From the NCBI GenBank assembly GCA_000985875.1, contig CCRI01000023.1, positions 20,711-84,710 of the forward strand: a stretch of 64,000 bases of DNA. Reading direction: 5' to 3'. This DNA comes from Neorhizobium galegae bv. officinalis (GTDB lineage Bacteria > Pseudomonadota > Alphaproteobacteria > Rhizobiales > Rhizobiaceae). A model generated the notes under the pieces. That model had not been told where the DNA came from. It saw only the letters and a list, made by a program, of their open reading frames with translations, and searched no databases. A program made the position numbers and the translations under genes. Within the stretch, counting starts at the first letter, position 1. Every line of letters starts with the position of its first letter. Below, piece by piece: positions 1-8,658 of the stretch.

Positions 1-213
1 CCCGTTCTCGGTTATCTCGACGATCTGCTGATCGTGCCGCTCGGCATCGCGCTGGCGGTCAGGCTGGTGCCCCCAGCGCTGATGAGCGAGTTCCGCTCCA
101 AGGCCGAGCGTTGGGCCGAACGCCCCACCAGCCGCACCGGCCTGGCCTTCATCCTGTCCATCTGGTTCTGCTGTCTGGTCTTCGCTCTGTGGAGCCTCTG
201 GGAACTGAGCTGA
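1..213 (+). CDS. DUF1232 (YkvA-like) membrane protein, C-terminal part
   Basis: The open frame enters from the left edge and runs 70 codons to TGA, so the start is outside the window. The visible part begins PVLGYLDDLLIVPLGIALA, which matches the LGYLDD core of DUF1232/YkvA proteins. A charged stretch (FRSKAERWAERP) follows, then a C-terminal hydrophobic segment of about 20 residues rich in Trp and Phe that looks like a membrane anchor. The function of this family is unknown, and only the fold family can be called. Confidence 0.75.
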   Translation, partial: PVLGYLDDLLIVPLGIALAVRLVPPALMSEFRSKAERWAERPTSRTGLAFILSIWFCCLVFALWSLWELS

Positions 214-250
214 TCCCCAGGCGTTGCGCCTGGACATCAGGAGTGCAGCC

Positions 251-610
251 ATGAAACGTTTTACTACCGCCATCGCCTTGACCAGCCTTCTCGGCCTGAC
301 GCTCTCAGGTCTACCCCGAACTGCGGCCGCGGCGAGTTTCGACTGCGAGAGGGCCAACCTTGCGGCCAACGAGAAGGTGATCTGCGACACTCGCACGCTC
401 AACGATGCGGATGTGAAGATGGTGACGACCTTCGACATCCTCACCGGCCTTCTGGCGATGGGCAACCGCGGCAAGCTGCAGGACGAGCAGAGCGTCTGGC
501 TGAAGAAACGCCAAGCCTGCGGCGAGGACGTCGAATGCATCCGGGCGTCGTATACCGAGCGGCTGAAGCAGCTGGATGAGGCTTATAAGAACTTGGATCA
601 GCCGTTGTGA
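251..610 (+). CDS. small exported LprI/DUF1311-like protein
   Basis: 119 residues. The ATG at 251 is chosen because AGGAG lies 7 bases upstream and because it opens directly into a signal peptide (MKRFTTAIALTSLLGLTLSG, cleavage likely after AAAA near residue 29). The mature part has four cysteines and the pattern DC-x(13)-C then EQSVWLKKRQACGEDVECI, typical of the lysozyme-inhibitor LprI N-terminal (DUF1311) family, whose Cys pairs form disulfides in the periplasm. A role in lysozyme resistance is known for some family members but is only inference here. It stands alone between the YkvA fragment and a nuclease-fold gene. Confidence 0.6.
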   Translation: MKRFTTAIALTSLLGLTLSGLPRTAAAASFDCERANLAANEKVICDTRTLNDADVKMVTTFDILTGLLAMGNRGKLQDEQSVWLKKRQACGEDVECIRASYTERLKQLDEAYKNLDQPL

Positions 611-705
611 ATTCTCCCGGAACGGATCGTTGATTTTACGAAACCTACACACCCTAAGGATGCCTCCGTGATATTGTTCACCCGCCTATAAACGCGGGGA
701 CCATC

Positions 706-1878
706 ATGAAGGCTTTCAAGATCACATCGTGGAATGTCGAATGGCTGATCGATTCATTCAGTGTCGTGACCGGAAAGGCGAAGGAAAAGTCGAAGACCTT
801 TTCCGGCCGTCGCCCGTCAATGGTCGATGCGCAGGCAAAGCTGCAGGCCCTTCGCAGCGAGATATTGGCGATCGACGCGGACGTGCTTTTCCTGATCGAA
901 GCGATCCGGGGCGCCGATGCGATGCTGGAATTCTGCAGGACCTACCTTCCCGAATACCAGCTCATCGTCCATCCTGCCGGAGATGACAAGGCGTACGACA
1001 TTCTAGGCGAACAGTGGATGTGGTTTCTCGTCAAGCCGGAATTGGCTGCAGCGACGGAGGCTCACCTGCTCGATCTTACGGTCTGGAAATCCTATACCGC
1101 CTCGGTAGCCTTCCGCCCGCAGGCAGACGGAAAATGGGTGTTTTCCGCACCCCAGTTAATCAAGTCGAGCCAGACGGTCGGAAGCAATATCCGCCAGCAA
1201 CACTCTCACTATCGCCACCCGCAGGTGCTGGTGATGACCTGGGAAGGACGTCGGGTCGAGATCATCGGAGCGCATTTCAAGAGCAAGCATATCGGCATGG
1301 AAGTGCCGGCGCGAGCCGCCGGTGAAACGGACAAAGCCTATTACGCGCGGGCCGACGTGAACTGGTTCATGGCCAATGCCCATCTTGCCCGCATCAAGCT
1401 GACGACTGAGGCGACTGATGTCCGGTACTACATCGACAAGCGCTTCGAGCAGGAGGAGTCGCCGATCATCTTCGTCATCGGGGATCTCAACGATGGCCCA
1501 GGCAAGGAGCTTATCGAGCGGGAGTATCTGCTGCACGATCTGATCGGTGTCCTGCAGGGCGACATCTTCTTTGCGCGGAAGTTTCTCAACCACGCGCTTT
1601 TCGATTACCCGCAGAATTTGCGCTGGACGTCACAATTTCAGGACAAGCTGGATCCGGCCCGCTCACCCAATATACTGCTCGACCATATCACGTTCACGGA
1701 AGCACTGAGCCGCGTCGGCCTCGGATCGCTTGTCGTGCATGCAAAGGCAGGGCTCGTAGAACACGAGATCCATGAGCGGATCAATGCGCTTCTGAGCGAA
1801 AAGGCGAAGACGAGCGACCATGCGCCCGTCAGCCTCGTCGTCTCAAAACGTGGTGCACCCCCCGCCACGAACACGTGA
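706..1878 (+). CDS. endonuclease/exonuclease/phosphatase-fold protein
   Basis: 390 residues with the signature positions of the EEP (DNase I-like) superfamily: SWNVEW at residues 8-13, a metal-binding Glu at 65 in LIEA, GAHFKSK near 188-194, GDLND at 259-263 and SDHAP at 370-374. These residues coordinate a divalent metal and activate water for phosphodiester or phosphomonoester hydrolysis. No signal peptide is visible, so it is probably cytoplasmic. The substrate cannot be read from sequence. Convergent with ilvD, with only 17 bases between the stops. Confidence 0.75.
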   Translation: MKAFKITSWNVEWLIDSFSVVTGKAKEKSKTFSGRRPSMVDAQAKLQALRSEILAIDADVLFLIEAIRGADAMLEFCRTYLPEYQLIVHPAGDDKAYDILGEQWMWFLVKPELAAATEAHLLDLTVWKSYTASVAFRPQADGKWVFSAPQLIKSSQTVGSNIRQQHSHYRHPQVLVMTWEGRRVEIIGAHFKSKHIGMEVPARAAGETDKAYYARADVNWFMANAHLARIKLTTEATDVRYYIDKRFEQEESPIIFVIGDLNDGPGKELIEREYLLHDLIGVLQGDIFFARKFLNHALFDYPQNLRWTSQFQDKLDPARSPNILLDHITFTEALSRVGLGSLVVHAKAGLVEHEIHERINALLSEKAKTSDHAPVSLVVSKRGAPPATNT

Positions 1879-1883
1879 AGCGG

Positions 1884-1902
1884 GGAGTGAAACCTTCACT
1901 CC
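1884..1902. terminator. hairpin between convergent stops
   Basis: Eight-base arms ggagtgaa and ttcactcc around a 3-base loop. It sits where the upstream nuclease-fold gene and ilvD converge and overlaps the last bases of ilvD. There is no T-run on either side, so a terminator role is uncertain. Confidence 0.3.
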
Positions 1903-3731
1903 GGCAAGATCCGCACGGCGCCCTTGTCGGCACTCGCAGCAAACGCGGCGTAGGCCTTCAGTGCGGTCGTGACGTTGCGCTTGCGGGGCTGCGAGGGCTT
2001 CCAGCCGAAAGCATCCTGCTCCTTGCGGCGCTCGGCGAGGACCGCGTCCGAAACCGCGAGATTGATCGTGCGGTTCGGGATGTCGATCTCGATCTTGTCG
2101 CCTTCGCGAACCAGGCCGATCGTGCCGCCGTTTGCCGCTTCCGGCGAGGCGTGGCCGATAGAGAGGCCGGAGGTGCCGCCGGAGAAACGGCCGTCGGTGA
2201 TGAGGGCGCAGGCCTTTCCAAGGCCTTTCGACTTCAGGTAGCTGGTCGGATAGAGCATTTCCTGCATGCCCGGGCCGCCCTTCGGGCCTTCGTAGATGAT
2301 GACCACGACGTCGCCCGCGACGATCTCGTTGGAGAGGATCGCCTTGACGGCGGCATCTTGGCTTTCGAAGACGCGGGCCGGACCGCTGAACTTCAGGATG
2401 GAGTCGTCGACGCCGGCCGTCTTCACGATGCAGCCGTCGATGGCGATATTGCCCTTGAGGACCGCCAAGCCGCCGTCCTTCGAGAACGGATGTTCGACCG
2501 AGCGGATGACGCCGTTTTCGCGGTCGGTATCGAGCTCGTCCCAGCGGGCATCCTGGCTGAAGGCGACCTGGGTCGGGATGCCGCCCGGTGCGGCGCGGAA
2601 GAAGTTGCGGACCGTCTCGCTGTTGGTACGGGTGATGTCCCAGCGGTCGATCGCGTCGCCGAGCGTTTCGGCATGGACGGTGAAGCAATCGCGGTTGAGC
2701 AGCCCGCCCTTGTCCAGTTCGCCAAGGATGGACATGATGCCGCCGGCGCGGTGGACGTCTTCCATGTGCACGTCTGCCTTGGCCGGCGCGACCTTGGAGA
2801 GGCATGGGACGCGGCGCGAGAGCTGGTCGATGTCATCGAGGTTGAAATCCACCTCGCCTTCATAGGCTGCAGCCAGGATGTGCAGGACGGTATTGGTCGA
2901 GCCGCCCATGGCGACGTCGAGCGTCATGGCATTCTCGAAAGCCTGCTTGGTGGCGATCGAGCGCGGCAGGACGGAATAGTCTTCCTGCTCGTAATGACGA
3001 CGGGCGAGATCGACGATCAGGTGGCCGGCCTCGACGAACAAGCGCTTGCGGTCCGCATGGGTGGCAAGCGTCGAGCCGTTGCCGGGCAGCGACAGGCCAA
3101 GCGCTTCGGTGAGGCAGTTCATCGAATTGGCGGTGAACATGCCCGAGCACGAACCGCAGGTCGGACAGGCAGAGCGCTCGATGATCTTGACGTCCTCGTC
3201 GCTCATCTTGTCGTCGGCGGCGGCGACCATGGCGTCGACCAGGTCGAGGGAATGGGTCTTGCCCTTCAGGACGACCTTGCCGGCCTCCATCGGGCCGCCC
3301 GAGACGAAGACCGCCGGGATGTTGAGGCGCATTGCTGCGTTGAGCATGCCGGGAGTGATCTTGTCGCAGTTGGAGATGCAGACCATGGCGTCGGCGCAGT
3401 GGGCGTTGACCATGTATTCGACCGAGTCGGCAATGATTTCGCGCGACGGCAGCGAATAGAGCATGCCGTCATGGCCCATGGCGATGCCGTCGTCGACGGC
3501 GATCGTGTTGAATTCCTTGGCGACGCCGCCGGCCGCTTCGATCTCGCGGGCGACAAGCTGACCGAGGTCCTTCAGGTGCACGTGGCCGGGCACGAACTGG
3601 GTGAATGAGTTGACCACCGCAATGATCGGCTTGCCGAAATCGCTGTCCTTCATGCCGGTCGCGCGCCAAAGCCCGCGCGCGCCTGCCATGTTGCGGCCGT
3701 GGGTCGTGGTTCTCGAGCGGTAAGCTGGCAT
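1896..3731 (-). CDS. ilvD: dihydroxy-acid dehydratase
   Basis: 611 residues, a full-length IlvD/Edd family protein. It dehydrates 2,3-dihydroxy-isovalerate and its methylvalerate homologue to 2-oxo acids in valine/isoleucine synthesis, using an Fe-S cluster and Mg2+. Cluster ligands are visible at C122 (CISNCDK, followed by the Lys that is carbamylated in the family) and C195 (CPTCGSC). Substrate-binding segments MGGSTNT and DGRFSGGTSG are present. The start at MPAYRSRTT is preferred over an upstream in-frame ATG at 3794 because it matches the family N-terminus. Monocistronic here. Confidence 0.96.
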   Translation of the reverse strand: MPAYRSRTTTHGRNMAGARGLWRATGMKDSDFGKPIIAVVNSFTQFVPGHVHLKDLGQLVAREIEAAGGVAKEFNTIAVDDGIAMGHDGMLYSLPSREIIADSVEYMVNAHCADAMVCISNCDKITPGMLNAAMRLNIPAVFVSGGPMEAGKVVLKGKTHSLDLVDAMVAAADDKMSDEDVKIIERSACPTCGSCSGMFTANSMNCLTEALGLSLPGNGSTLATHADRKRLFVEAGHLIVDLARRHYEQEDYSVLPRSIATKQAFENAMTLDVAMGGSTNTVLHILAAAYEGEVDFNLDDIDQLSRRVPCLSKVAPAKADVHMEDVHRAGGIMSILGELDKGGLLNRDCFTVHAETLGDAIDRWDITRTNSETVRNFFRAAPGGIPTQVAFSQDARWDELDTDRENGVIRSVEHPFSKDGGLAVLKGNIAIDGCIVKTAGVDDSILKFSGPARVFESQDAAVKAILSNEIVAGDVVVIIYEGPKGGPGMQEMLYPTSYLKSKGLGKACALITDGRFSGGTSGLSIGHASPEAANGGTIGLVREGDKIEIDIPNRTINLAVSDAVLAERRKEQDAFGWKPSQPRKRNVTTALKAYAAFAASADKGAVRILPE

Positions 3732-3896
3732 GGTGTTGTCCTCGATCTCTTGTTCGGGCCGGCGCAGTCTACCCCTTTCGGGAGACGCGCGCAAAAGCCC
3801 ATGGTTTTGCGGCTTTCCTAGCGCAAAGCGCCCGGAGTGTCACTATCATGACAGGCCAAAGCGGTACGGTTGGATCTGAGCGTCGACCCAGCGCCC

Positions 3897-4307
3897 TCAC
3901 CTGTCCCGCAGTTCGTCTGGATGGATACCGAAGTGCTCGAGGATCATCTTGACGTTGCGGCGATGCGACTTGAAGAAGAGGTCGAAGACATCGCCCGCCA
4001 GCGGCACGCTGCCGAGCACGGAGTCGGCGGCGACATTGCCGAGCATCCGGGTGAGCTTTGCGGGCGGCAGGCCGAGCTTGCGCGCTTCGTTGACGATGTA
4101 AAGGCCGACCAGCGCACCGCCCGCATCCCCCACGAGCGGAATGAGGCCGAAGACGGAATCGGCTCCGAAGCGGATCCGGGTGCCGGGAATGCCGATTGCC
4201 GTGTCCATCAGCCGCGCGATGCCGGAAAGGCGGCGCAGGCGCCGCAATCTCTCGGCGCGATCGGCAATTGTTTCATCCCGCCCGGCATCCCAGGTGCGTG
4301 CCGTCAT
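3897..4307 (-). CDS. DUF4112 family protein
   Basis: 136 residues. The ATG at 4307 has GGAG 8 bases upstream; an upstream TTG is less likely. The core matches DUF4112: MDTAIGIPGTRIRFGAD, then two hydrophobic helices (GLIPLVGDAGGALVG and GSVPLAGDVFDLFF) with the repeated P-L-x-GD motif, ending in a basic SHRRN segment. This suggests a small membrane-associated protein of unknown role. It lies between ilvD (same strand, 165 bases away) and the divergent msrPQ operon. Confidence 0.75.
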   Translation of the reverse strand: MTARTWDAGRDETIADRAERLRRLRRLSGIARLMDTAIGIPGTRIRFGADSVFGLIPLVGDAGGALVGLYIVNEARKLGLPPAKLTRMLGNVAADSVLGSVPLAGDVFDLFFKSHRRNVKMILEHFGIHPDELRDR

Positions 4308-4447
4308 CTGCAATCTCCTCCTGTCGGGCGAATGGCCCTGCGATGAGAACTGAAGAACCCGAAATGGGGTTCCATCGATTGCATTTCCATCCGCAACTCT
4401 CCGGTTTTTTCACGCAAACGTGGTTCGAAGCCATCTTCGCGCGGCTG

Positions 4448-4477
4448 TGAAACCTTTCGGTTCCGCGTTACGTATAA
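4448..4477 (+). promoter_or_regulatory. ECF-sigma-type promoter for msrPQ
   Basis: TGAAACC at 4448-4454 and CGTATAA at 4471-4477 are separated by 16 bases, about 40 bases before the msrP ATG. An AAC-bearing -35 with a CGT-bearing -10 at this spacing is the general pattern of group 4 (ECF) sigma promoters in alphaproteobacteria. No sigma or anti-sigma gene is in the window. Confidence 0.45.
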
Positions 4478-4517
4478 GGGCAGGAAGGCACCTGGTGCCG
4501 CAGAGGAGATTTTCGAC

Positions 4518-5462
4518 ATGCCCGCCTATCGTCCGCCGCACATCGCGGCTTCCGAAATCACCCCCCGCGATATCTACATGTCGCGCCGGAATTTTATGGG
4601 CGCGGCGGCGGCGGCCGGACTTGCCTTCGCAGGCGCAGACAGTGCGTTTGCCGCACCGCTATCCGCCAAGCCCAGCGCCTTCAAGCTTGACGAGACGCTG
4701 ACGCCGAAGGAGGCGGTCACCACCTATAACAATTTCTACGAATTCGGCGTCAACAAGGACGATCCCGCCGCCAATTCCGGCGACTTCAAGCCGACGCCGT
4801 GGTCCGTCAAGGTCGATGGCATGGTCGGCAAGCCGAAGGATTTCGGGCTTGAGGAACTGATGAAGATGAACCTCGAGGAGCGTACCTACCGGATGCGCTG
4901 CGTCGAAGGCTGGTCGATGGTGATCCCGTGGATCGGCTTCCCGCTGTCTGCGATCCTCGATCAGGTCGAGCCGCTCGGCAGCGCCAAATACGTCTCGTTC
5001 GAAACAGTCGTGCGGCCGGAGGAAATGCCGGGCCAGAAGGGATTCTTCCAGCCCCTGCCCTGGCCCTATATCGAAGGCCTGCGTCTCGACGAAGCGCGCC
5101 ATCCCCTGGCGATCCTTGCGGTCGGCCTTTACGGCGAGACGCTGCCGAACCCCAACGGCGCACCGATCCGGCTCGTCGTGCCGTGGAAATACGGCTTCAA
5201 GAGCATCAAGTCGATCGTCCGGATCTCGCTGGTCGAGAAGCAGCCGGAAACCACCTGGAAGAACGCCAACGCCCGCGAATACGGCTTCTATTCCAACGTC
5301 AACCCGGCGGTCGATCATCCGCGCTGGAGCCAGGCGACGGAACAGCGGATCGGCGAAGGCGGCTTCTTCGGCGCCAACCGCCGGCCGACGCTGCCGTTCA
5401 ACGGTTATGCGGACCAGGTGGCAAGCCTCTATGAAGGCCTCGACCTGAAGGCGAACTATTGA
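4518..5462 (+). CDS. msrP: periplasmic methionine sulfoxide reductase, catalytic subunit MsrP
   Basis: 314 residues, the molybdopterin enzyme formerly called YedY. It reduces methionine sulfoxide in periplasmic proteins with electrons from the membrane subunit MsrQ. A Tat signal is visible (twin Arg at 23-24 in SRRNFMG, then an Ala-rich hydrophobic stretch to about residue 47). The Mo-ligand Cys is C128 in YRMRCVEGWSMVIPW. The C-terminal half carries the conserved LVVPWKYGFKSIKSI segment. The stop overlaps the msrQ start region, so the two are co-translated. Confidence 0.95.
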   Translation: MPAYRPPHIAASEITPRDIYMSRRNFMGAAAAAGLAFAGADSAFAAPLSAKPSAFKLDETLTPKEAVTTYNNFYEFGVNKDDPAANSGDFKPTPWSVKVDGMVGKPKDFGLEELMKMNLEERTYRMRCVEGWSMVIPWIGFPLSAILDQVEPLGSAKYVSFETVVRPEEMPGQKGFFQPLPWPYIEGLRLDEARHPLAILAVGLYGETLPNPNGAPIRLVVPWKYGFKSIKSIVRISLVEKQPETTWKNANAREYGFYSNVNPAVDHPRWSQATEQRIGEGGFFGANRRPTLPFNGYADQVASLYEGLDLKANY

Positions 5463-5464
5463 GA

Positions 5465-6130
5465 ATGGCGAGCTTCCCTTCCTTGCCCCGCCGCTATCAC
5501 AAGGCCAGCGTCTGGGCACTCTATGTGGTTGGGCTCATTCCCGCCGCCTGGTACTTCTATCTCGGGTCGACCGGTGGCCTCGGTTTCAATCCGGTCAAGG
5601 AGTTCGAGCATCAGCTCGGCATCTGGGCGCTGCGGTTCATCATCGCGACACTGGCGATCACGCCATTGCGCGATCTCGCCGGGATCAACTGGGTGCGCTA
5701 TCGCCGGGCGCTTGGGCTGATCGCCTTCTATTACGTGCTCTTACATTTTTCGGTCTATCTGTCGCTCGACCTGCGCTTCGATTTTGGCGCCGTCGGCGGC
5801 GATATTGCCAAGCGGCCCTATATCACGATCGGCTTTGCCTGCCTGCTGATGCTGATCCCGCTTGCGGTCACCTCCAACAACTGGTCGATCCGCAAGCTCG
5901 CCCAGGGCTGGAACAGGCTGCACAGGCTGATCTACCTGATCGCCGCCGGCGGTGCGCTTCACTACGTGCTGGCGGTCAAATCGGTGACGCTGGTGCCGTT
6001 CATCCACATCGGCCTGATTGCGCTGTTGCTGGCCTACCGGGCCGTCAGGCGGCCGATCATGAACTGGAAACGCGGCAATAACAAACCAGCAAAACCCGTG
6101 GCTTCGCAGAGGGCAAGGCAGAACGGTTGA
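5465..6130 (+). CDS. msrQ: heme-binding membrane subunit MsrQ
   Basis: About 221 residues with six predicted membrane segments (first near AGLIPAAWYF, last near HIGLIALLLAY), the YedZ/ferric-reductase-like transmembrane family. Histidines that would bind heme are visible in YYVLLHFSVY, NRLHRLIYL and GGALHYVL. It passes quinol electrons to MsrP across the inner membrane. The ATG at 5465 is used; a TTG at 5459 in the same frame overlaps the msrP stop and is an alternative. Last gene of the operon, followed by a terminator-like hairpin. Confidence 0.93.
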   Translation: MASFPSLPRRYHKASVWALYVVGLIPAAWYFYLGSTGGLGFNPVKEFEHQLGIWALRFIIATLAITPLRDLAGINWVRYRRALGLIAFYYVLLHFSVYLSLDLRFDFGAVGGDIAKRPYITIGFACLLMLIPLAVTSNNWSIRKLAQGWNRLHRLIYLIAAGGALHYVLAVKSVTLVPFIHIGLIALLLAYRAVRRPIMNWKRGNNKPAKPVASQRARQNG

Positions 6131-6181
6131 CCCGGAGGGCGGACTGGACGCCGCTGTCCGCACGCGTGCCCTCAACGCAAA

Positions 6182-6209
6182 GAGCCGGACACATCGGTCC
6201 GGCTCCTTT
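6182..6209 (+). terminator. terminator after msrQ
   Basis: Nine-base perfect arms gagccggac and gtccggctc around a 6-base loop, followed by CTTT. It lies about 50 bases after the msrQ stop and 30 bases before the convergent doxX stop, so it may serve both strands. Confidence 0.6.
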
Positions 6210-6235
6210 CATGTTGAGCAGCCTTCTAGACCCAC

Positions 6236-6817
6236 TCAGAATTGCTTGCGGAACAGCAGCCTGTCGAGCGACAGGTAACCTCCTCCGAAGGCGGCGTAGA
6301 GGAAGGCGCCTCCGGTCCAGAACAGCGATGCCAGTTCTGCCTTGCCCTGAACCTGCTCCAGGAAGATGTGACCGCCATCCTTCAGCCGCACCAATGCCTG
6401 CGGCGTGAACAGCTGCTGACCGCTGGCCTTCAGCGCCTCGATGCCGGCCGGGGTCAGGAAGGCTTCGCCATAGGGATGCGTGAAGTGGAACCAGAGTGTC
6501 ATGGCCAGCATCACGCCATTGGCGAGCGCCACGGGGCGTGTAAACAAGCCGGCAGCGATGAACATGCCGCCGAAGAATTGCAGGGCGGCCAGGAAGGGCG
6601 ACCAGAACCAGCCCGGGTACATTCCGATATTTTCGACGAAGCCGACCTGCGCAAACGGTGCAATGATCTTCGGCCATCCTTCGATGACCAGCATGCCGCC
6701 GACCGCCAGCCGGAATATGCTCCAGGCCATGGGCTGCGCCAGCTTTTCATAGACAGGGGCCAAAGCGGGAATGACGAGTTCGTCTTTCGCATTCTCAAAA
6801 ACTACATGTTCAACCAT
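6236..6817 (-). CDS. DoxX family membrane protein
   Basis: 193 residues. The start at 6817 follows GAGG at suitable spacing. It has four hydrophobic segments in the DoxX/DoxD arrangement: FRLAVGGMLVIEGWPKI, FLAALQFFGGMFIAAGL, ANGVMLAMTLWFHFTHPYG and SLFWTGGAFLYAAFGGG. DoxX proteins are small integral membrane proteins linked to thiosulfate-quinone oxidoreductase or redox stress, but most, including this one, have no proven substrate. An FNR/FixK-type palindrome lies about 60 bases upstream, suggesting induction at low oxygen. Confidence 0.8.
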   Translation of the reverse strand: MVEHVVFENAKDELVIPALAPVYEKLAQPMAWSIFRLAVGGMLVIEGWPKIIAPFAQVGFVENIGMYPGWFWSPFLAALQFFGGMFIAAGLFTRPVALANGVMLAMTLWFHFTHPYGEAFLTPAGIEALKASGQQLFTPQALVRLKDGGHIFLEQVQGKAELASLFWTGGAFLYAAFGGGYLSLDRLLFRKQF

Positions 6818-6877
6818 TTTCCGTACCTCACGATTTTGTCTCAATGCCGAGACCTTATCGCTTTGGCCGAGGAAGCT

Positions 6878-6893
6878 CTTGACGCAAGTCAAG
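6878..6893 (-). promoter_or_regulatory. FNR/FixK-type box upstream of doxX
   Basis: A perfect palindrome CTTGAC-GCAA-GTCAAG. Its core TTGAC-N4-GTCAA fits the anaerobox bound by FNR, FnrN and FixK in rhizobia. The centre is 68 bases upstream of the doxX ATG. A weak -10-like GATAAG at 6854-6859 would place the box near -40, a class II activator position. Confidence 0.55.
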
Positions 6894-6939
6894 CCATACG
6901 ATCGATCGCGAGATCGCCACCATCGATGGCCTGAAACGC

Positions 6940-6965
6940 AAAAAAGCCGGGCGTCTCCACCCGGC
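6940..6965 (-). terminator. terminator of the ribosomal supercluster
   Basis: On the minus strand a 6-bp GC stem (gccggg/cccggc) with an 8-base loop is followed by six T residues. It begins about 27 bases after the rplQ stop and is the end of the str-S10-spc-alpha gene string. Confidence 0.8.
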
Positions 6966-6991
6966 CTTTTCAATTCCGACGATGCGGAAAA

Positions 6992-7417
6992 TTACGCGGC
7001 TTCGGCAGCGTCTGCTTCAGCGGCAACACGAGCCTTGTCGGCTGCGCCCTTGGCGTCAACATCGCGTTCAACGAACTCGATGACGGCCATGGCAGCGTTG
7101 TCGCCCTGGCGGAAGCCGGCCTTCATGATGCGCAGGTAACCGCCGTTGCGGGTTGCGTAACGCGAAGCGATGGCGTCGAACAGCTTCTTGACGGCGTCCT
7201 GGTCCTGGATCTGCGAGATCGCCTGACGACGAGCGTGCAGGTCGCCGCGCTTGCCGAGGGTGACGAGCTTTTCGACGATCGGACGGATTTCCTTCGCCTT
7301 CGGAAGGGTCGTGACGATCTGCTCGTGGGTGATGAGCGAAGCCGCCATGTTGGCGAACATCGCCTTGCGGTGGCTGGCGGTACGATTGAGCTTGCGGCCG
7401 GCTACTCCGTGGCGCAT
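6992..7417 (-). CDS. rplQ: 50S ribosomal protein L17
   Basis: 141 residues beginning MRHGVAGRKLNRTASHRKAM, the invariant L17 N-terminus. L17 sits near the peptide exit tunnel of the large subunit. The C-terminus is an Ala-rich extension (KAGAADKARVAAEADAAEAA-like) beyond the roughly 120-residue bacterial core, as is usual in rhizobia. Last gene of the alpha segment, 136 bases after rpoA, and followed by a strong terminator. Confidence 0.97.
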   Translation of the reverse strand: MRHGVAGRKLNRTASHRKAMFANMAASLITHEQIVTTLPKAKEIRPIVEKLVTLGKRGDLHARRQAISQIQDQDAVKKLFDAIASRYATRNGGYLRIMKAGFRQGDNAAMAVIEFVERDVDAKGAADKARVAAEADAAEAA

Positions 7418-7553
7418 GGCTATTCTCCTTTAATGCAGATACCCAGTTCTTCTTAGGGCCTGCCGTTTCCTGGCACATACGGGCACTCATCTCTTCCGAT
7501 CAGAGGCCCGCTGTTTGACGGGGAAAGGCAGTCAAAACCTGCCTTTGTTGATT

Positions 7554-8564
7554 TCAGTACTGGTCTTCGTAACGCTTGGCGAGATCTTCGATATTTTCCG
7601 GCGGCCAGGCGGGAACTTCCATACCCAGATGGAGGCCCATGGATGCCAGAACTTCCTTGATCTCGTTCAGCGACTTGCGACCGAAATTCGGAGTGCGCAG
7701 CATTTCCGCCTCGGTCTTCTGGATGAGATCGCCGATGTAAACGATATTGTCGTTCTTCAGGCAGTTGGCCGAACGGACAGACAGTTCCAGTTCGTCCACC
7801 TTCTTGAGAAGCGCCGGGTTGAACGCGAGTTCGGTAACCGATTCTTCTTCGACGTCCTTCTGCGGCTCGTCGAAATTGACGAAGACCGAGAGCTGGTCCT
7901 GAAGGATGCGAGCGGCGAAGGCAACGGCGTCTTCACCCGTGACCGAGCCATCGGTTTCGATGGTCATGGTCAGCTTGTCGTAGTCGAGAACCTGACCTTC
8001 GCGGGTGTTTTCCACCTTGTAGGACACTTTCTTGACCGGCGAATAGAGGCTGTCGACCGGGATGAGACCGATCGGAGCGTCTTCGGCACGGTTACGATCG
8101 GCCGGGACGTAACCCTTGCCGTTGTTGACCGTGAATTCCATACGGATCTCGGCGCCCTCGTCGAGGGTGCAGATGACATGGTGCGGATTGAGGATCTCGA
8201 TATCGCCAACCGTCTGGATGTCGCCGGCGGTTACCGAGCCCGGGCCCTGCTTGCGCACGACCATGCGCTTTGCGTCGTCGCCATCCATCTTGATGGCGAT
8301 TTCCTTGATGTTGAGCACGATGTCCGTCACATCTTCCCGGACGCCCGGGATGGAGGAGAACTCATGCAATACGCCATCGATCTGCACGGCGGTCACAGCC
8401 GCACCGCGCAGAGACGACAGAAGCACGCGACGAAGCGCGTTGCCGAGCGTCAGGCCGAAGCCGCGCTCGAGGGGTTCGGCAACCAGGGTTACCTTGGTAC
8501 GGCCGGAGGAGGAGAATTCCACCTTGTTCGGCTTGATCAGTTCCTGCCAGTTCTTCTGGATCAT
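7554..8564 (-). CDS. rpoA: RNA polymerase alpha subunit
   Basis: 336 residues starting MIQKNWQELIKPNK; an upstream in-frame extension to 8624 is not used because it lacks family similarity. The N-terminal domain (about 1-230) dimerises and nucleates assembly of beta and beta-prime. The C-terminal domain (about 250-320, with LELSVRSANCLKNDNI and PNFGRKSLNEIKEVL) carries helix-hairpin-helix contacts for UP elements and activators. An acidic linker (DEPQKDVEEESVTE) joins them. In the alpha operon with rpsM and rpsK upstream and rplQ downstream. Confidence 0.98.
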   Translation of the reverse strand: MIQKNWQELIKPNKVEFSSSGRTKVTLVAEPLERGFGLTLGNALRRVLLSSLRGAAVTAVQIDGVLHEFSSIPGVREDVTDIVLNIKEIAIKMDGDDAKRMVVRKQGPGSVTAGDIQTVGDIEILNPHHVICTLDEGAEIRMEFTVNNGKGYVPADRNRAEDAPIGLIPVDSLYSPVKKVSYKVENTREGQVLDYDKLTMTIETDGSVTGEDAVAFAARILQDQLSVFVNFDEPQKDVEEESVTELAFNPALLKKVDELELSVRSANCLKNDNIVYIGDLIQKTEAEMLRTPNFGRKSLNEIKEVLASMGLHLGMEVPAWPPENIEDLAKRYEDQY

Positions 8565-8658
8565 CACTAAATACCTTCCGTTCGTTGCCACCATCCAATC
8601 GTGACAACCGAGCATGAGGGGCACCGATCGGAACCATGTCCATCGGCGATATGGGTAA

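Noticed and set aside
3838..3853. Inverted repeat tgtca-N6-tgaca upstream of ilvD
   Set aside because: Only 5-base arms, 107 bases from the start codon, with no matching regulator known to me.
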